DNA of 64,000 bases. Source: CAVRRZ01 sp963723745 (lineage in GTDB: Bacteria; Actinomycetota; Actinomycetes; Mycobacteriales; Geodermatophilaceae). The notes under the pieces were generated by a model that saw only the letters and a program-made list of their open reading frames with translations, did not search any database and was not told the origin of the DNA. This document shows positions 15,923-26,116 of the stretch, piece after piece. Numbering within the stretch: position 1 is the stretch's first letter; every line of letters begins with the position of its first letter. The stretch spans positions 992,001 through 1,056,000 of the forward strand of contig CAVRRZ010000005.1 of the NCBI GenBank assembly GCA_963723745.1, read 5' to 3'. Position numbers and translations under genes: made by a program.

Positions 15923-16254
15923 TGAATTCGATCCCAGCTGAGAACCGAGAGCTAGCACTCTCGATATCAATCAACCAAAGGAATCCCCACCAGACACCCG
16001 AAGGCACCCGGCACGGGGTTATTACTTGGCACTGACTTTCGGCACGCTGTTGAGTTCTCAAGGAGCGGACGCACAACAACTCCACCCTCTCGGGCTTCAT
16101 CGTCAGCGGCTTGTCCCACTCTACCCTGCGGTGCGTCGGCCTGACCCGGGGGTCTGACCGGCTGGCCTCTCGGCCCGCCCGGCGCATCGACGAACATACA
16201 CCATCCGGGACGGCCCGTGCCAGGGGTCGTCCGGAGCGGCCCGGCCCGACCGTC
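15923..16254 (-). promoter_or_regulatory. rRNA operon leader and promoter region
   Basis: A 330-nt gene-free stretch between dapB and 16S. On the minus strand 16047-16066 reads TCCTTGAGAACTCAACAG, the conserved actinobacterial rrn leader/boxA element. Farther upstream a TAGAGT (16118-16123) could be a -10 hexamer, but no convincing -35 lies 16-18 bp before it, so the promoter itself is only inferred to lie in 16120-16250. Confidence 0.6.
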
Positions 16255-17476
<1,222 letters not shown>

Positions 17477-17492
17477 CAGGCCGTGGCCGGCA

Positions 17493-18858
17493 TCAGAGCC
17501 GGTCGAGGTCGGACTCGCGGTAGGGGCCGACGACCGCGAGGCAGGTGTCCCGGCCCAGCAGCTCGGCGGCCACCGCGCGGACCTGCTCCTCGTCCACGCG
17601 CGTCCAGCCGGTCGAGCACCTCGCGCACGGGGAGGTACTCCCCGAACGACAGCTCGCTCTTGCCGAGCCGGCTCATCCGCGAACCGGTGTCCTCGAGTCC
17701 GAGCACCATGCCGCCCTTGAGCTGGCCCCGCCCCCGCGCGACCTCTTCCGGTGTCAGCCCGTCGGCGGCCACGCGCGCCAGTTCCTCCCGCACCAGCCGC
17801 AGCACCTCCGGCACCCGCTTGGGCGAGCACCCGGCGTAGACGGAGAACGAGCCCGTCCCGGCGTAGTGGGTCAGGGCCGAGCCGACGCTGTAGACCAGCC
17901 CACGCTTCTCGCGGATCTCCTGGAACAGCCGCGAGCTCATCCCGCCACCCACGGCCGTGTCGAGCACGGCAGCGGCGTACCGCCGCTCGTCCAACCGCGA
18001 CATGCCGAGGCTGCCCAGCAGCAGGTGGGCCTGCTCGGTCCGTCGCGGGATCAGTCCGTGGGGTCGCGCCGGCCGGGTGAAGGAGGCGTCGTCCCCTCGG
18101 CGCAGCGGTGCCGGATGGGCGTCGCCGGCGAGCCGGTCGCCGAAGGCGGCGGTGACCAGGTCCAGCACCTGCTGGTGGTCGACGCGGCCGGCCGCGGTGA
18201 CGACGATGGACGGCGGCGCATAGCGGCTGCGGTACCACCCGTGGACGTCGTCCCGGGTCAGGGACTCGATCGACTCGATGCTGCCCAGCACGGAGCGGCC
18301 CAGGGACGTGGCGCCGAAGAGCGTCTCGGCGAACAGGTCGTGCACGGCGTCCGAGGGCTCGTCGTCGCGCATGGCGATCTCCTCGAGGACGACCGTGCGC
18401 TCGGACTCGAGGTCCTCGGCGGTGTTGCACGCCTCAGTCACCAGGTCCGACAGCAGGGTGACCGCGAGCGGCAGGTCGCTGGCGAGCACGTTCGCGTAGT
18501 AGCAGGTGTGCTCCTTGGCGGTGAACGCGTTCATCTCACCGCCGACGGCGTCCATCGCCGTCGCGATCTCCAGGGCGCTACGGCTCGCCGTCCCCTTGAA
18601 CAGCAGGTGCTCGAGGAAGTGCGACGAGCCGGCCAGCCGGTCGTCCTCGTCGCGGGAGCCGACTCCGACCCAGATGCCGAGCGTGGCCGAGAGGACGCCG
18701 GGCATGGTCTCGGTCAGCACCCGGAGCCCCCCGGGCAGTTCCGTGCGCTCCACCCGGCAGCCGACCTCGTCGAGGTCGAGCAGCGCGGTCACCCCGACGG
18801 GAGCCGGGGCGGGTGCGACAGCACCCGCCCCGGTCCCGGCCGTCTCAGCGGCCGTCAC
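17493..18858 (-). CDS. M16 family zinc metallopeptidase (frameshifted near 17600)
   Basis: A processing-peptidase-type protease (mycobacterial PepR group). The inverted zinc motif HFLEH is at residues 80-84, with the downstream zinc-ligand glutamate region [18 protein letters not shown]. The GTG start at 18858 overlaps the pnp stop (GTGA). After EVLDRLDA the frame breaks at about 17595-17602. A one-base change restores the expected tail [17 protein letters not shown] and on to a stop at 17493. As written, the frame instead runs into arginine/proline-rich nonsense to 17476. The conserved tail argues for a sequencing indel. Conserved neighbour of pnp across actinobacteria. Confidence 0.88.
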
Positions 18859-21125
18859 TCACTCGCGGGTGCGTCGGCGGCATCGGCTGACGCCTCGGCC
18901 GGGGCGGCACCGTCACCCTCGGCCTGCACCGGGACGAGGCTGATCTTGCCGCGGGCGTCGATGTCGGTGATCTCGACCTGCAGCTTGTCGCCCACGTTGA
19001 CGACGTCCTCGACCTTGCCGATGCGCTTGCCGGCACCGAGCTTGCTGATGTGCACCAGCCCGTCCTTGCCCGGGAGCAGGGACACGAAGGCACCGAACGG
19101 CGTCGTCTTGACGACGGTGCCGAGGAAGCGCTCGCCGACCTTGGGCATCTGCGGGTTGGCGATCGCGTTGATCCGGTCCACCGCAGCCTGGGCCGACGGG
19201 CCGTCGGAGGCGCCGACGTAGATGGTGCCGTCGTCCTCGATGGTGATGTCCGCGCCGGTCTCGTCCTGGATCGCGTTGATCATCTGGCCCTTGGGGCCGA
19301 TGACCGCGCCGATCTTGTCGACCGGGATGCGCACGGTGGTGACCCGCGGCGCGTACGGGCTCATCTCGTCGGGGGCGTCGATGGCCTCGTTCATCACCTC
19401 GAGGATGTGCAGCCGGGCGGCGCGGGCCTGGGTCAGCGCCTGGGCGAGCACGTCGGAGGGGATGCCGTCGAGCTTGGTGTCCAGCTGCAGCGCGGTCACG
19501 AAGTCCTTGGTGCCGGCGACCTTGAAGTCCATGTCACCGAAGGCGTCTTCGGCACCGAGGATGTCGGTCAGCGCGACGTACTCGGTCTTGCCGTCCACCT
19601 CATCGGACACCAGGCCCATGGCGATGCCGGCGACCGGGGCGCGCAGCGGCACGCCGGCGTTGAGCAGCGCCATCGTCGAGGCGCAGACCGAGCCCATCGA
19701 CGTCGACCCGTTGGAGCCCAGCGCCTCCGACACCTGCCGGATCGCGTACGGGAACTCCTCGCGGTCGGGCAGCACCGGCAGCAGCGCGCGCTCGGCCAGG
19801 GCACCGTGGCCGATCTCACGACGCTTGGGCGAGCCCACCCGGCCGGTCTCACCGGTCGAGTACGGCGGGAAGTTGTAGTTGTGCATGTAGCGCTTCTTGT
19901 TGTCCGGGGACAACGTGTCGAGCTGCTGCTCCATCCGGAGCATGTTCAGCGTGGTCACGCCCAGGATCTGGGTCTCGCCGCGCTCGAACAGCGCCGAGCC
20001 GTGCACGCGCGGGATCACGTCGACCTCGGCCGACAGCGGCCGGATGTCGGTGACGCCGCGGCCGTCGATGCGCACCTTGTCGCGCAGGATCCGCTGGCGG
20101 ATGACCTTCTTGGTCACCGCGCGGAAGGCGCCCGAGATCTCCTTCTCGCGACCCTCGAACTGGCCGGCCAGAGCGGCCTTGACCTCGTCCTTGAGCGCGT
20201 CGGTCGCCGCCTCCCGCTCCTGCTTGGCCGGGATGGCCTGCACCTCGGCGAGCTTGGCGGCGGCCTGGGCCTCGACGGCGGCGTAGACGTCGTCCTGGTA
20301 GTCGAGGAAGCGCGGGAACTCCTGCACCGGCTTGGCGGCCTTGGCCGCGAGCGCGGCCTGCGCCTCGCACAGCGACTTGATGAAGGGCTTGGCGGCCTCG
20401 AGGCCCTGGGCCACGACCTCCTCGGTCGGCGCGGGCGCGCCACCCTCGACGAGGGCGATCGTCTTCTCGGTGGCCTCGGCCTCGACCATCATGATCGCGA
20501 CGTCGCCGTCCGGGAGCACGCGGCCGGCCACGACCATGTCGAAGACGGCGTCCTCGAGCTCGCTGTGGGTCGGGAAGCCGATCCACTGCCCGTTGACCAG
20601 GGCCACGCGGGTGGCGCCGACCGGGCCGGAGAACGGCAGGCCGGAGAGCTGCGTCGACGCCGAGGCGCCGTTGATCGCGAGCACGTCGTAGAGGTGGTCG
20701 GGGTCCAGGGCCAGGACCGTGATGACGACCTGGACCTCGTTGCGCAGACCCTTGGCGAACGTCGGCCGCAGCGGGCGGTCGATCAGCCGGCAGGTGAGGA
20801 TGGCGTCCTCGGACGGGCGGCCCTCGCGGCGGAAGAACGAGCCGGGGATGCGCCCGGCGGCGTACATCCGCTCCTCGACGTCCACGGTCAGCGGGAAGAA
20901 GTCGAACTGCTCCTTCGGCGAACGACCGGCGGTGGTCGCCGACAGCAGCGTGGTGTCGCCCATGGTGGCGACGACGGAGCCGGCGGCCTGGCGGGCGAGG
21001 CGGCCGGTCTCGAAGGTGACGGTGCGGCTGCCGTAGCTGCCGTTGTCGATCACCGCGGTAGCGGTGGTGACGCCTTCTTCGGCGTCGTACTCAGCGGTGA
21101 TCCCGCTCGTGGTGGGTGCGGACAC
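18855..21125 (-). CDS. pnp: Polyribonucleotide nucleotidyltransferase (PNPase)
   Basis: Phosphorolytic 3'-5' exoribonuclease and RNA polymerase, core of the RNA degradosome; in actinobacteria often called GpsI. It has 756 residues. Two RNase PH-like halves are visible ([20 protein letters not shown] near residue 75; [18 protein letters not shown] near 390), then a KH domain with [19 protein letters not shown] and a C-terminal S1 domain ([18 protein letters not shown]). The tail after the S1 domain is alanine-rich. The GTG start at 21125 follows GAGAAGGA. rpsO lies upstream, separated by a hairpin, the classic rpsO-pnp arrangement. Confidence 0.97.
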   Translation of the reverse strand: MSAPTTSGITAEYDAEEGVTTATAVIDNGSYGSRTVTFETGRLARQAAGSVVATMGDTTLLSATTAGRSPKEQFDFFPLTVDVEERMYAAGRIPGSFFRREGRPSEDAILTCRLIDRPLRPTFAKGLRNEVQVVITVLALDPDHLYDVLAINGASASTQLSGLPFSGPVGATRVALVNGQWIGFPTHSELEDAVFDMVVAGRVLPDGDVAIMMVEAEATEKTIALVEGGAPAPTEEVVAQGLEAAKPFIKSLCEAQAALAAKAAKPVQEFPRFLDYQDDVYAAVEAQAAAKLAEVQAIPAKQEREAATDALKDEVKAALAGQFEGREKEISGAFRAVTKKVIRQRILRDKVRIDGRGVTDIRPLSAEVDVIPRVHGSALFERGETQILGVTTLNMLRMEQQLDTLSPDNKKRYMHNYNFPPYSTGETGRVGSPKRREIGHGALAERALLPVLPDREEFPYAIRQVSEALGSNGSTSMGSVCASTMALLNAGVPLRAPVAGIAMGLVSDEVDGKTEYVALTDILGAEDAFGDMDFKVAGTKDFVTALQLDTKLDGIPSDVLAQALTQARAARLHILEVMNEAIDAPDEMSPYAPRVTTVRIPVDKIGAVIGPKGQMINAIQDETGADITIEDDGTIYVGASDGPSAQAAVDRINAIANPQMPKVGERFLGTVVKTTPFGAFVSLLPGKDGLVHISKLGAGKRIGKVEDVVNVGDKLQVEITDIDARGKISLVPVQAEGDGAAPAEASADAADAPASE

Positions 21126-21374
21126 GTGTCCTTCTCTCTTCGTCGCAACCGGCCTCTTGCCGGTGCGATCTCCTCTCGCGGCACTCCACCCCTTCGGTGG
21201 GGCACCGGCGTTCGTCCGGGGCGACCGGTCTTCGATCGAAGCCCTCGGGGACGGGGGTCCTCCCGGCGCAGATGCTGGGAGGCGTTGCCCGGGGGCCACT
21301 ACCGAGGACCGGCCTGGCAGGGGACGGGGCCGGCTCGAGTGCCGCCTGGCTCGTGCGACGGGTGCCGCACGAGA

Positions 21375-21408
21375 GAGGGGACCGGCCCGAGTGCGGGACG
21401 GTCCCCTC
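21375..21408 (-). terminator. Hairpin between rpsO and pnp
   Basis: A perfect 10-bp stem (GAGGGGACCG at 21375-21384 with 21399-21408) and 14-nt loop, starting 6 bp after the rpsO stop. It can act as a partial terminator or RNase III site, as in the rpsO-pnp intercistronic regions of other bacteria. No poly-U follows. The remaining 250 bp to the pnp start hold no gene. Confidence 0.7.
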
Positions 21409-21414
21409 GACGTA

Positions 21415-21684
21415 CTAGCGACGCAGTCCGAGCCGCTCGATCAGCGAGCGGTACCGGGTGATGTCGGTCTTCGCCAGGTAGTTCAGCAGCCGACGACGCC
21501 GGCCGACCAGCAGGAGCAGGCCCCGGCGGCTGTGGTGGTCGTGCTTGTGTGCCTTGAGGTGCTCGGTCAGGTCGCTGATCCGTCGGGTCAGCATCGCGAC
21601 CTGCACCTCGGGGGAACCGGTGTCGTTCTCGACCGTCGCGTACTCGGTCATGATCTGCTTCTTCAGCGCACTCTCGAGCGCCAT
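21415..21684 (-). CDS. rpsO: 30S ribosomal protein S15
   Basis: An 89-residue primary 16S-binding protein of the small subunit. It is complete, starting [16 protein letters not shown] with a GGGAGG site upstream. The S15 signature is intact: [34 protein letters not shown] and RRRLLNYL. It sits between ribF and pnp as in most actinobacteria. Confidence 0.98.
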   Translation of the reverse strand: MALESALKKQIMTEYATVENDTGSPEVQVAMLTRRISDLTEHLKAHKHDHHSRRGLLLLVGRRRRLLNYLAKTDITRYRSLIERLGLRR

Positions 21685-21813
21685 AGGTCGCCTCCCGGGC
21701 AGGTCACGTGTGGCCCCCGGTCTGACTCACGAGGGCAGGTCTCACACACGTCGGGCACAGGCCCGACCGTCCAAGACTACACAGTGGCGTCCGGTCGTCC
21801 GCCCGACTCCCAG

Positions 21814-21889
21814 GAGTTGATCATCGTCCGTGTGCGCGGGACACGGCCGGACACGCCATACGGCCGCGCACGCGGACGATGATCAACTC
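21814..21889 (-). repeat. Long inverted repeat at the end of ribF
   Basis: Arms 21814-21838 and 21865-21889 pair over 25 bp with a single G-U wobble. The outer 17 bp (GAGTTGATCATCGTCCG) are perfect. The loop is 26 nt. The right arm overlaps the last 7 bp of ribF, so a ribF transcript would end in this hairpin. It may be a terminator or a mobile palindromic (REP/MITE-like) unit. Confidence 0.75.
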
Positions 21890-22860
21890 GGGTCGGCCGC
21901 GTCCAGGGCGGCGCGGGTGTCGACGACGTCCTGATCCATGGCGGCGACGAGCTCGTCGACGCCGGTGAACGCGCGCATCGGCCGCAACCGGCGGACGAAC
22001 TCGACGCCGACGTGCTCGCCGTAGAGGTCGCCCTCCCAGTCGAGGAGGTAGGCCTCCACCGTGCGGCGGGTGCCCTGGAACGTCGGGTTGGTGCCCACCG
22101 AGATCGCGGCCGGGAACCGCTCGCGGCTGCGCCCCTCCAGGTCACGGGTGACCAGGTGCCCGGCGTAGACGCCGTCGGCCGGGATCGCGGTGAAGGGGGC
22201 GCTCTCGACGTTCGCCGTCGGGTAGCCGAGCGCACGCCCGCGGCGCTCCCCACGGACGACGACGCCGTCCACCCGGTGCGGCCGCCCCAGGGCGGCCGCC
22301 GCGGACTCCATGTCACCGGCCGCCACGCAGGCGCGTACGTAGGTCGAGGAGACGCTGACGTCCGCGTCGGGGGACGGTCCGTCGGACAGGTGCGTGAGCG
22401 GCACGCCCTCCACGCCGAAGCCGAAGCGCCGGCCCTCCGCGGTCAGCGAGGCGACCGTGCCGGCGGCGCGGTGCCCGTAGGTGAAGTTCTCCCCGACGAC
22501 GACCTGCGCCGCGTGCACCTGCTCGACCAGGACCGTGTGCGTGAAGCTCTCCGGCGACAACCGCATGAAGTCGGCGGTGAACGGCAGCACGCACATCGCA
22601 TCCACCCCCAGGGCGGCGACGAGCTCGGCCTTGCGGTCCAGCGACGTGAGGATCGCCGGGTGCGACCCGGGCCGCACCACCTCGGCCGGGTGCGGGTCGA
22701 AGGTCAGCAGCAGGCAGGGCCGCCCCATCGCCCGGGCCCGCTGGACCGCCGTCCCGATCAGGACCTGGTGGCCCCGGTGGACGCCGTCGTACATGCCGAT
22801 GGTGACCACCGTGCGCCCGAGGTCACCGGGGGTCGCCTCGATCCCCCGCCAGCGCAGCAC
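21883..22860 (-). CDS. ribF: Bifunctional riboflavin kinase/FAD synthetase
   Basis: Phosphorylates riboflavin to FMN and adenylates FMN to FAD. It has 325 residues from GTG 22860. The N-terminal nucleotidyltransferase domain shows IGMYDGVHRGHQVLIG (residues about 21-36) and VVVGENFTYGHRAAG. The C-terminal flavokinase domain starts near GERRGRALGYPTANVE, with the PTxN motif, and continues DGVYAGHLVTR. It is upstream of rpsO, a common actinobacterial arrangement, and supplies cofactor for the several flavoproteins in this window. Confidence 0.96.
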   Translation of the reverse strand: MLRWRGIEATPGDLGRTVVTIGMYDGVHRGHQVLIGTAVQRARAMGRPCLLLTFDPHPAEVVRPGSHPAILTSLDRKAELVAALGVDAMCVLPFTADFMRLSPESFTHTVLVEQVHAAQVVVGENFTYGHRAAGTVASLTAEGRRFGFGVEGVPLTHLSDGPSPDADVSVSSTYVRACVAAGDMESAAAALGRPHRVDGVVVRGERRGRALGYPTANVESAPFTAIPADGVYAGHLVTRDLEGRSRERFPAAISVGTNPTFQGTRRTVEAYLLDWEGDLYGEHVGVEFVRRLRPMRAFTGVDELVAAMDQDVVDTRAALDAADPS

Positions 22861-22873
22861 CCGCTCGCCTCGC

Positions 22874-24013
22874 TCAGCCGACCCGGTGCAGCCAGCCGTG
22901 GCTGTCGGCGACCCGCCCGTGCTGGATGTCGAGGAGCGCCTCGCGCAGGCCCGTGGTCAGCGGACCGGGGGTGCCGTCGCCGACGGTGAAGTCACCGGTG
23001 CGGGCCTTCACCTCGCCGACCGGGGTGATGACGGCGGCGGTGCCGCAGGCGAAGGTCTCGGTGATCGAGCCGTCGGCGACGCCCGCACGCCACTCGTCGA
23101 CGGAGAACTTCCGCTCGGTGACCGTGTGCCCGCGCTCGCGGGCCAACGTGATCAGCGAGTCGCGGGTGATGCCGGGCAGCAGGGTGCCGGTGAGCTCCGG
23201 CGTCACGAGTTCGGCGTCGGGGCCGGAGCCGAGCACGAAGAACAGGTTCATCCCGCCCATCTCCTCGACGTAGCGCTTCTCGACCGCGTCGAGCCACACG
23301 ACCTGGTCGCAGCCGGCGGCGATGGCCTGTTCCTGGGCGAGCAGGCTGGCCGCGTAGTTGCCCGCGCACTTGACCTCGCCGGTGCCGCCGGGAGCCGCGC
23401 GGATGTAGTCCTCGGAGAGGTACACCGAGACGGGCTGGACGCCGCGCGGGAAGTACGGCCCGGCCGGGCTGGCGATGACGAGGAAGAGGTACTCGTGCGC
23501 GGGCCGGACGCCGAGGAACGGTTCGCTGGCCAGCTGGTAGGGGCGCAGGTACAGGGTCTGGTCCGCTCCGGTGGGAACCCAGTCGCGGTCGGCGTCGACC
23601 AGCGCGTCGACGGCCGCGAGGAAGGCCTGCTCGGGCACCGGCGGCATGGCCAGCCGCTTCGCGCCGCGCACGAAGCGGGCGGCGTTGGCCTCGGGACGGA
23701 ACGTGGCGACGCTGCCGTCGGGCTGGGCGTAGGCCTTCAGCCCCTCGAAGATCGACTGCGCGTAGTGCAGCGCCGCGGTCGCCGGGTCCAGCTGCAGGGG
23801 CGCGTAGGACGTCAGGCGGGCGTCGTACCAGCCCTGGCCGGCGGCGTAGCGAGCCACGAACATGCTGTCGGTGAAGTGCCGGCCGAAGCCGGGGTTCGCC
23901 AGCACCTCGGCACGCTCGGCGGCCGGACGGCGGGAGATCTCCTCCACGACGACCGGAACGCCCTCGACGAACGTGCGCGAGGTCGTGCGGGTGTCGGCGA
24001 GCGTGTCGGTCAT
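22874..24013 (-). CDS. ilvE: Branched-chain amino acid aminotransferase
   Basis: PLP-dependent class IV aminotransferase for valine, leucine and isoleucine. It has 379 residues. Visible hallmarks are LHYAQSIFEGLKAYAQPDG, the PLP lysine region GGTGEVKCAGNYAASL (lysine in EVKCAGNY) and FACGTAAVITPVGEVK near the C-terminus. ATG 24013 was chosen; a GTG three codons earlier is possible. It ends 14 bp before the ribF start and may be co-transcribed. Confidence 0.95.
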   Translation of the reverse strand: MTDTLADTRTTSRTFVEGVPVVVEEISRRPAAERAEVLANPGFGRHFTDSMFVARYAAGQGWYDARLTSYAPLQLDPATAALHYAQSIFEGLKAYAQPDGSVATFRPEANAARFVRGAKRLAMPPVPEQAFLAAVDALVDADRDWVPTGADQTLYLRPYQLASEPFLGVRPAHEYLFLVIASPAGPYFPRGVQPVSVYLSEDYIRAAPGGTGEVKCAGNYAASLLAQEQAIAAGCDQVVWLDAVEKRYVEEMGGMNLFFVLGSGPDAELVTPELTGTLLPGITRDSLITLARERGHTVTERKFSVDEWRAGVADGSITETFACGTAAVITPVGEVKARTGDFTVGDGTPGPLTTGLREALLDIQHGRVADSHGWLHRVG

Positions 24014-24118
24014 GTCTCCCACCTGCGAAGGATGCGGCCCGGGCGGGCGGGAGACAACCTCCGCACCCGCCCGCTCACCCTAGCCAGCCCTCGCCCGGGC
24101 GATCGATCAGACCTGGCT

Positions 24119-24445
24119 CTACCGGGTCGCCCTCGGCCCCGCCGACTCGATGACCTCGTAGGACCACAGGTGCGCCGACCGGCTCGCCGCGGGCGCGAGA
24201 GTGTCACCGCCACCGGAGTGGGCACGGTCGAAGTCCTGGCCGGACTGCCATGCCTCGTAGTCGGCCTCGCTGCTCCAGCGGGTGTAGACCAGGTACTGGT
24301 CGGTGCCCTCCTGCGGGCGGAGCAGCTCGAACCACTCGAAGCCCGGAGTGGTCTCGACGGCACCCGCGCGGCCGCGGAACCGCTCCTCGAAGCGCTCCTG
24401 CTGCTCCGCCGGAACGGTGATCGCGTTGATCTTGACGACACTCAT
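24119..24445 (-). CDS. MhuD-like haem-degrading monooxygenase (ABM domain)
   Basis: A 108-residue ABM-fold protein closely resembling mycobacterial MhuD, which breaks haem into mycobilin and iron without CO release. Residues matching MhuD's haem pocket are present: Asn7 in VVKINAITV, Trp66 in YEAWQSG and a His at 76 in DRAHSGG. GFEWFELLRPQEG is also family-like. It is monocistronic between ilvE and larB with no other haem genes nearby. The function is inferred from these residues and length; a general ABM quinol monooxygenase remains possible. Confidence 0.8.
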   Translation of the reverse strand: MSVVKINAITVPAEQQERFEERFRGRAGAVETTPGFEWFELLRPQEGTDQYLVYTRWSSEADYEAWQSGQDFDRAHSGGGDTLAPAASRSAHLWSYEVIESAGPRATR

Positions 24446-24527
24446 GCGGCTGCTGGTGCCCGCCCCGACGCCGCGCTAATCCCCGGTCTCGACCGGCGCC
24501 GGCCCGTCGATGGGGCACCCTGTCGGC

Positions 24528-25217
24528 GTGAGCACGTACCGCACCGCGGACCTGGGCTTCGCCCGCCTGGACCTGGACCGGGTCGCGCGCACCGGCACCC
24601 CGGAGGTCGTCTATGCCGCGGGCAAGACGCCGGAACAGACCGTGGCCTGCCTGGCGGCCCTCCTCGACGGCGGGGCGGCGACGGCATGGGCGACGCGGGT
24701 CGACGAGGCCACCGCCGACGCCGTCCGGACCCGCTGGCCCGACGCGGAGATCGACCCCGAGGCCCGGTGCGCCCTCGTGGGCACCGTCCCCGTGCCGGCG
24801 GGCGACGTGGTGGTGCTGACTGCGGGCACGTCCGACGGCCCGGTGGCGGCCGAGGTGTGCGCGACCCTGCGCGCCTGCGGGGTCGCGGCCCGTCGCTTCG
24901 ACGACGTCGGGGTGGCCGGGGTGCACCGGGTCCTGGCCGTGGCTCCCGACATCGCCGCGGCCGACGCCGTGGTCGTCGTCGCCGGCATGGACGGAGCCCT
25001 GCCCAGCGTCGTCGCGGGGCTGACCGACCGGCTGGTCGTGGCCGTGCCGACGTCGGTCGGCTACGGGGCGGCCTTCGAGGGCCTCGCGGCGCTGCTCACC
25101 ATGCTCACCGCCTGCGCACCGGGCGTCCTGGTGGTCAACATCGACAACGGGTTCGGCGCCGGTGTGGCGGCGGCCCGGATCGCCCGCCCCTCGCGCCCCT
25201 CACCGGGTCAGCGATAG
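24528..25217 (+). CDS. larB: LarB-like nickel-pincer cofactor biosynthesis protein
   Basis: LarB carboxylates and hydrolyses nicotinic acid adenine dinucleotide in the synthesis of the nickel pincer nucleotide of lactate racemase-type enzymes. It has 229 residues from GTG 24528. The N-terminal DLGFARLDLDRVARTGTPEVVYAAGKT and C-terminal AIR-carboxylase (PurE)-like VVVVAGMDGALPSVVAGL are characteristic. It is convergent with larE, overlapping 10 bp at the 3' ends. No larC or larA is visible in this window. Confidence 0.88.
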   Translation: MSTYRTADLGFARLDLDRVARTGTPEVVYAAGKTPEQTVACLAALLDGGAATAWATRVDEATADAVRTRWPDAEIDPEARCALVGTVPVPAGDVVVLTAGTSDGPVAAEVCATLRACGVAARRFDDVGVAGVHRVLAVAPDIAAADAVVVVAGMDGALPSVVAGLTDRLVVAVPTSVGYGAAFEGLAALLTMLTACAPGVLVVNIDNGFGAGVAAARIARPSRPSPGQR

Positions 25218-26047
25218 CGGACGGGATCGGGCAACAGCTCGTTCATCGATCCGGAGCGGAACCCCCGCGGGTCCACCTCGACACGTGCGAAGTCCTGGCG
25301 GACCGGCGCGAGCACCTCGGGCCGGGCGGCGACCGAAGGCAGCAGCTCGGCGTCGATCTCCACCCGCGCGGTGTCGGCCCCCAGGTCGCGCACCCGGAGG
25401 TTGCGGACCGGGATCCCGGCGGCGTGCAGCGCGGCGCGCAGGCCCGCTTCGGCCCGTTCCACCCGAGCCAGTCCCGCGGCGGTGACCGGCACGTCGTAGG
25501 CGATCCGGCTGGCCAGGCACGCGGCCGCCGGCTTGTCGGCCAGCGACAGCCCCCACCGCCGGGCAGCGGCCCGGACGTCGTCCTTGCCGAGCCCGGCGCG
25601 GGCCAGCGGCGCCCACGCTCCCCGCGCGGCGGCCGCGCGGATCCCCGGCCGGAACCCGGCCGACACGTCGTCGGCGTTGGTGCCGGTGACCACGTCGGCG
25701 ACGCCGAGGCGGGCGGCCAACGGCATCAGGACGTCGACGAGCTCGGACTTGCAGAAGGCGCACCGGTCGCCGGCGTTGGCGACGTAGCCGGACCGGTCGA
25801 GCTCGAAGGTCTCCGGCTGCTCGTGCCGTACGCCCAGGGACACGGCGAACTCGGCCGCGCCGACCCGCTCGGTCGCCGGCAGGCTCGGCGACACGGCGGT
25901 CGCGGCGACCACCCGCTCGGGGCCGAGCGCCCGCACGGCCGCGGCCAGGAGCGTCCCGGAGTCCACGCCGCCGGAGAAGGCGACCAGGACGCCGGGCAGC
26001 CGGGCCAGGTCGGCGTCGAGCGCGGCCAGCCGGTCGTCGAGCGTCAC
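25208..26047 (-). CDS. larE: LarE-like ATP-dependent sulfur transferase
   Basis: LarE adenylates the pyridinium carboxylate and donates sulfur in pincer cofactor assembly. It has 279 residues from GTG 26047. The PP-loop SGGVDS is at residues 25-30. Further family blocks are DRCAFCKSEL, GTNADDVSAGFRPG and KPAAACLASRIAY; the last contains the cysteine that I take as the sacrificial sulfur donor, while CAFC adds two more. It is convergent with larB, so the two are not in one operon. Confidence 0.88.
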   Translation of the reverse strand: MTLDDRLAALDADLARLPGVLVAFSGGVDSGTLLAAAVRALGPERVVAATAVSPSLPATERVGAAEFAVSLGVRHEQPETFELDRSGYVANAGDRCAFCKSELVDVLMPLAARLGVADVVTGTNADDVSAGFRPGIRAAAARGAWAPLARAGLGKDDVRAAARRWGLSLADKPAAACLASRIAYDVPVTAAGLARVERAEAGLRAALHAAGIPVRNLRVRDLGADTARVEIDAELLPSVAARPEVLAPVRQDFARVEVDPRGFRSGSMNELLPDPVRYR

Positions 26048-26116
26048 ATCGGGCAGAGTGCCACGGCCGGCGACGGGGACGCGGCGGAACTCCCTGCCCC
26101 CGCCCGAGCCGGATCG

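Noticed and set aside
16118..16123. rrn -10 promoter hexamer TAGAGT
   Set aside because: No acceptable -35 at 16-18 bp, so it was not listed as a separate promoter.
19050..21461. Long open frame of about 800 codons on the plus strand opposite pnp
   Set aside because: It is antisense to an unambiguous PNPase; composition (Arg, Gly, His-rich) is what a GC-rich antisense frame gives, with no domain.
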